Below are positions 35,423 through 38,548 of a DNA stretch of 38,548 nucleotides, piece after piece. Each line of letters opens with the position of its first letter. Position 1 is the stretch's first letter. Position numbers and translations under genes: made by a program. This DNA is from Deltaproteobacteria bacterium (GTDB lineage: Bacteria > Desulfobacterota > Desulfarculia > JACQYL01): NCBI GenBank assembly GCA_016208165.1, contig JACQYL010000064.1, forward strand, positions 1 to 38,548. Direction: 5' to 3'. A model generated the notes under the pieces. It saw nothing but the letters and a program-made list of their open reading frames with translations, did no database searches and was not told the origin of the DNA.

Positions 35423-36918
35423 ACACGGCCAACATTGTCCAGAAGATATGGAGTTACTGCGATGTGCTGCGCGATGTGGGCGTGAGCTACGGCGATTATC
35501 TGGAGCAGCTCACCTACCTGCTGTTCCTCAAAATGGCCGACGAATATGCCAAACCGCCGCATAAACGGGATATCGGCATTCCAAAGGAATACACCTGGCC
35601 TGAGCTGAAAAAGCGGCGCGGCGCGGCGCTTGAAACCTTCTATGTCAAGCTGCTGGGTGAACTCGGCCGGCAAAAGGGTATGCTGGGCCAGGTGTTCACC
35701 AAGTCGCAGAACAAGATCCAGGACCCGGCCATGCTCTATCGCGTCATCGACATGATCGACAAAGAGCAGTGGACCCTCATGGGCACGGATGTCAAGGGTG
35801 ATATTTATGAGGGACTTCTGGCGAAAAACGCCGAGGACGTTAAATCTGGGGCCGGTCAATATTTCACGCCCCGGCCGCTGATCCGGACCATTGTCGAGTG
35901 CGTGCGGCCCGAGACCGAGAAAACCATTGCAGACCCGGCCTGCGGCACAGGCGGCTTTTTCCTAGGCGCCTATGAGTTCATTTCCAAAGACTGGGAATTG
36001 AACAAGGCGCAAAAGGCGTTTCTAAAATTTAAGACCTTTTACGGCAACGAATACGTCGCCAATACCCGCCGCCTGGCCTTGATGAACATGCTCCTGCATG
36101 GAATCGGCGATATGGACGCCGAACCTTCCATCGAACCGACCGATGCCCTGATCGCTCCGCCGAAACAAACTTTTGACTATGTGCTGACCAACCCGCCGTT
36201 TGGCAAAAAAAGCGCCATCACCATAACCAATGGAGAAGGCAAGGCGGAAAGGGAAGATTTCACTTACAACCGTCAGGATTTTTGGGTGACGACCTCCAAC
36301 AAACAACTCAATTTCGTCCAGCATGTGCGCGCCATGCTGAAAACCACGGGCAAGGCGGCGATTGTGGTGCCGGACAATGTGCTCTTTGAAGGCGGCGCCG
36401 GTGAAACTGTGCGCCGCAAGTTCTTCGAGACCACCGATCTGCACACGGTTCTGCGCCTGCCCACAGGCATTTTTTATGCGCATGGGGTCAAGGCCAATGT
36501 GCTTTTTTTCGATAACCGCCCGGCCGCGAAAGCGCCGCAAACCAAAGACGTCTGGTTCTATGACTACCGCACCAACATCCACCATACGTTAAAGAAGAAG
36601 TCGCTTCGCTTTGAGGATCTGCAGGAATTCGTCGCGCTGTACAATCCGGAAAACCGCCACATGCGCAAGGAAACCTGGCATCCGGAAATTAACCCCGAGG
36701 GCCGGTGGCGTAAGTTTCATTACAAGGATATCACCGATCGCGACAAGGCCAGCCTTGACATATCATGGCTGAAGGACGCCAATCTGACCGATTTGGACAA
36801 TCTGCCGGACCCGGAAGTGCTGGCGGAAGAAATCGTCGAAACCATAGAGGCGGCGTTGGCCAGTTTCCGGGAGGTAGCGAACGAATTGAATGGCGACCCA
36901 AATGGTTTTCCATCCTAA
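35419..36918 (+). CDS. hsdM: Type I restriction-modification methyltransferase subunit HsdM
   Basis: A complete 499-residue N6-adenine methyltransferase. The N-terminal helical domain begins IVQKIWSYCDVLRDVGVSYGDYLEQLTYLLFLKM; the AdoMet motif is DPACGTGGF at residues 172-180, and the catalytic motif IV is NPPFG at 258-262. The C-terminal segment PDPEVLAEEIVETIEAALASF is typical. With an HsdS subunit it would methylate adenine at a bipartite site. Neither hsdS nor hsdR is in the window; a fic fragment follows directly, sharing the last 29 bases of the frame. It starts within the HNH stop (ATGA). Confidence 0.95.
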   Translation: MNTANIVQKIWSYCDVLRDVGVSYGDYLEQLTYLLFLKMADEYAKPPHKRDIGIPKEYTWPELKKRRGAALETFYVKLLGELGRQKGMLGQVFTKSQNKIQDPAMLYRVIDMIDKEQWTLMGTDVKGDIYEGLLAKNAEDVKSGAGQYFTPRPLIRTIVECVRPETEKTIADPACGTGGFFLGAYEFISKDWELNKAQKAFLKFKTFYGNEYVANTRRLALMNMLLHGIGDMDAEPSIEPTDALIAPPKQTFDYVLTNPPFGKKSAITITNGEGKAEREDFTYNRQDFWVTTSNKQLNFVQHVRAMLKTTGKAAIVVPDNVLFEGGAGETVRRKFFETTDLHTVLRLPTGIFYAHGVKANVLFFDNRPAAKAPQTKDVWFYDYRTNIHHTLKKKSLRFEDLQEFVALYNPENRHMRKETWHPEINPEGRWRKFHYKDITDRDKASLDISWLKDANLTDLDNLPDPEVLAEEIVETIEAALASFREVANELNGDPNGFPS

Positions 36919-36973
36919 ATTCACCATCACCAACCGCATGACCCGTGCAATTACCCGCATCGAGCGGGCGCGT
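36868..36973. repeat. Right copy of the 106-bp direct repeat
   Basis: Identical to 31197-31302. Sequence to its left is continuous with hsdM; sequence to its right (TCCGCTTGG...) has no relation to fic. This side therefore preserves the native left flank of the hsdM-fic junction. Confidence 0.97.
36890..36973 (+). pseudogene. First 28 codons of a second fic copy
   Basis: ATG 36890 opens [19 protein letters not shown], identical to the Fic protein at 31219, then diverges after RIERAR at 36973 into unrelated sequence (SAWHRFG...). No Fic motif follows in frame, so it is a truncated copy. The frame stays open to 37141. Confidence 0.9.
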
Positions 36974-37031
36974 TCCGCTTGGCATCGTTTTGGAATTCAC
37001 CACTTTTGCGACAACTTCGCGACACGGTTTA

Positions 37032-37096
37032 CGACAGCGAGCTGTGACAGAGCTATAACAGGAGCTGTGACAGCCCGAAAAGTATTGCGACAAATC
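37032..37096. repeat. Second copy of the GCGACA-rich dispersed repeat
   Basis: Shares two blocks of 18-19 identical bases with 32288-32337, in swapped order, within a tract of GCGACA/GTGACAG units between the fic fragment and the second Fic gene. Confidence 0.75.
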
Positions 37097-37137
37097 GCGA
37101 CACGGATCGCGCAATTTCAAACAGTCAGGGAGGCAAC

Positions 37138-38154
37138 ATGAAATATCAACCGCCCTACACCATCACGCCGGCGATTGTGAATCTGGTTGCCGAGATCGGC
37201 GAAACGATCGGCCGCTACACTGTGCTGGCCGAACAGAACCTGACCCCGCGCCTGCGCCGGGAGAACCGCATCCGTACCATCCAGGCCTCGCTGGCCATTG
37301 AGAACAACACGCTCACCCTTGAACAGGTGACCGCCGTTATCGAGGGCAAGCGGGTGTTGGGGCACCCCCGCGAGATTCAGGAAGTGCGTAACGCCTTTGC
37401 AACCTACGAAGCCATGGAAGACTGGGACGCCAGTGCCGAGGAAGACCTGCTGGCGGCTCACGAGTTGCTGATGCGCGGGCTGGTGGATGAAACGGGTCGA
37501 TATCGATCCGGCGGGGTTGGCATCTTTCGGGGAGAGCAGCTGGTGCACATGGCTCCTCCTGCTGATCGCGTGCCCAAACTGATCGCGGATCTGCTTGATT
37601 GGCTTGCAACGACTCCCGAGCATCCGTTGGTGGCCAGTTGCGTCTTTCATTACGAGTTCGAATTTATCCACCCCTTTGCCGACGGCAACGGGCGGATGGG
37701 ACGGTTGTGGCAAACCCTGATTCTCCGGAACTGGAAGCCGCTGTTGGCTTACCTGCCGGTGGAGACAGTGATCCGCGAGCGGCAGGAGGACTATTACCGC
37801 GTGCTGGCGGTGGCTGACCAGCAGGCAGACGCCACTCCGTTTATCGAATTCATGCTGAGCGCGTTGCGCGATGCCGTCCGCGAGGCTGTGGCGACCGACC
37901 AAGTAGGCGATCAAGTAACCGACCAAGTAGCGGCATTGATCCGTGTGATTGGGACCGCCGAGCTGGGCAGCAACGACTTGATGCGGGCTTTGGGTTTATC
38001 ACACCGTCCCACGTTCCGGAATAATTACCTCAACCCGGCGCTGGAAGACGAATGGATCGAGCGCACGCAACCCGATTCCCCGCGCAGCCCGACTCAGCGC
38101 TATCGATTGACCGGCAAAGGTCAGCGTTGGTTGCTACAACATGCCGACGGGTAG
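37138..38154 (+). CDS. Second Fic-family protein, unrelated subgroup
   Basis: The 338-residue protein has an ideal ribosome site (GGGAGG, 5-6 bases before ATG). The Fic motif is HPFADGNGRMGR with His178; the inhibitory helix motif is Ser51-Glu55-Asn56 in SLAIENN, so it too is self-restrained. The flap is RGEQLVHMAPP. The C-terminus has a repeated D-Q-V linker (DQVGDQVTDQV) leading to a winged-helix-like domain (LGLSHRPTFRNNYLNPALEDEWIERT), as in many Fic proteins with DNA-binding tails. It differs from the 31219 protein throughout, so the two are not a recent duplication. Confidence 0.93.
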   Translation: MKYQPPYTITPAIVNLVAEIGETIGRYTVLAEQNLTPRLRRENRIRTIQASLAIENNTLTLEQVTAVIEGKRVLGHPREIQEVRNAFATYEAMEDWDASAEEDLLAAHELLMRGLVDETGRYRSGGVGIFRGEQLVHMAPPADRVPKLIADLLDWLATTPEHPLVASCVFHYEFEFIHPFADGNGRMGRLWQTLILRNWKPLLAYLPVETVIRERQEDYYRVLAVADQQADATPFIEFMLSALRDAVREAVATDQVGDQVTDQVAALIRVIGTAELGSNDLMRALGLSHRPTFRNNYLNPALEDEWIERTQPDSPRSPTQRYRLTGKGQRWLLQHADG

Positions 38155-38240
38155 AAAGGGAAACTTGCGACAAACTGGCGACAAAACTTGCGACAAGGCA
38201 AGCCCCGCCCGGCTTCACCGACCAAGTAACCGATCAAGTT
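37888..38240. repeat. GACCAAGTA coding repeats and a detached copy
   Basis: Within the second Fic gene, 37895-37932 holds three units of GAYCAAGTA, translated D-Q-V. The same units recur twice at 38218-38240, after the stop, in a frame reading TDQVTDQVASLLHIQQ. This looks like a shred of another Fic C-terminus and is preceded by a GCGACAA tract at 38160-38200. Confidence 0.55.
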
Positions 38241-38423
38241 GCTTCGCTGCTCCATATCCAGCAAAAACCGCCAGACCGGCACGACCTGGATGGCGCCAAA
38301 GCCAACGGGGATTGTTTCGTCGGTTCGCCAGTTGACGATGGTTCCTGCTGCCACCGCCGGTTCAACCATGGCTTCGGAGAGGGAACGGACTTCGCTCTGA
38401 CGGAAGGCTAGAGTGTTTTTCAA
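38121..38423 (-). CDS. Unidentified minus-strand frame, probably truncated
   Basis: TTG 38423 overlaps the stop of the preceding frame (TTGA). The first 60 residues (FRQSEVRSLSEAMVEPAVAAG, TDETIPVGFGAIQVVP, WRFLLDMEQ) have protein-like composition; beyond that the frame runs antisense to the detached Fic shred and is probably not native. No family is recognised. Confidence 0.35.
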   Translation of the reverse strand: MKNTLAFRQSEVRSLSEAMVEPAVAAGTIVNWRTDETIPVGFGAIQVVPVWRFLLDMEQRSNLIGYLVGEAGRGLPCRKFCRQFVASFPFYPSACCSNQR

Positions 38424-38548
38424 AATAACGTTCCGATTGCGGCGGTTTGTTTGGCCTGATCGGGATGATTTATGACGTCGAGAATAGCCTGGTCCAGTCT
38501 TTGGAGGAGCTGGTCTACGGTTTTTGAGACATAGTTGTTAAACCACTT
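38420..38548 (-). CDS. C-terminal fragment of a gene entering from the right edge
   Basis: The minus-strand frame is open from the window edge to TGA at 38420 and encodes 42 residues including VDQLLQRLDQAILDVINHPDQ. It looks helical. The family is not recognised. It may be coupled to, or frameshifted into, the next minus-strand frame. Confidence 0.4.
   Translation of the reverse strand, partial: KWFNNYVSKTVDQLLQRLDQAILDVINHPDQAKQTAAIGTLF

Noticed and set aside
27097-38548. CRISPR array
   Set aside because: Repeats found here are either two-copy long repeats or short irregular GCGACA/GACCAAGTA units; no regular repeat-spacer pattern exists and no cas genes are present.
27097-38548. Integrase or transposase for the island
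   Set aside because: None of the frames shows tyrosine- or serine-recombinase or DDE motifs, so I do not claim an integrated element with defined ends.

Overview
The window reads as a chromosome segment of a Gram-negative anaerobe, most likely a deltaproteobacterium (Desulfobacterota). Supporting signs are a Thermoanaerobacter-type secondary alcohol dehydrogenase, a sigma-54 activator next to a canonical -24/-12 promoter, a Ros/MucR-type regulator, a TatB/TatC pair, outer-membrane-type lipoproteins and a tmRNA with the tag ADNYEYALAA. The lineage is an inference from these families; no rRNA gene is present.

Layout. 1-2,000: 3' part of a zinc alcohol dehydrogenase, then an orphan RelE/ParE-like toxin gene. 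2,125-6,210: a very large secreted metzincin-type metalloprotease. 6,417-11,309: a broken PaaI-type thioesterase, a PAS/AAA+/Fis sigma-54 activator, a 42-residue membrane protein behind a near-perfect sigma-54 promoter, and a secreted beta-helix protein. 11,505-17,758: an amidohydrolase diverging from a small set of fatty-acid/polyketide-type genes (a ketoacyl-synthase-like protein lacking both catalytic histidines, a complete KAS II-type synthase, an acyl carrier protein) followed by an APC-family permease. 18,235-27,096: housekeeping genes, namely a MucR-like regulator, tatB-tatC, a TPR/periplasmic-binding lipoprotein, grpE-dnaK, smpB and the tmRNA gene ssrA.

27,097-38,548: immediately downstream of ssrA, a defence and mobile-DNA region replaces the housekeeping order. 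It holds a REP-like inverted repeat, a GIY-YIG nuclease, a minimal nucleotidyltransferase joined to a GxxExxY-family gene, a severed hsdM start, a DUF2971 protein, a membrane-anchored protein, two Fic proteins, a TOTE-type primase-helicase interrupted by an amber codon and fused in frame to an HNH nuclease, a complete type I methyltransferase gene hsdM, and the start of a second copy of fic. A perfect 106-bp direct repeat brackets fic-TOTE-HNH-hsdM (5.67 kb period). The region looks like a hotspot in active decay and recombination: several genes are chimeric, truncated or translationally overlapping.

The best candidates for undescribed biology are (a) the bracketed Fic/TOTE-HNH/HsdM cassette, (b) the sigma-54-driven 42-residue membrane protein, and (c) the two-synthase/ACP/permease cluster with a histidine-less ketosynthase-like partner.
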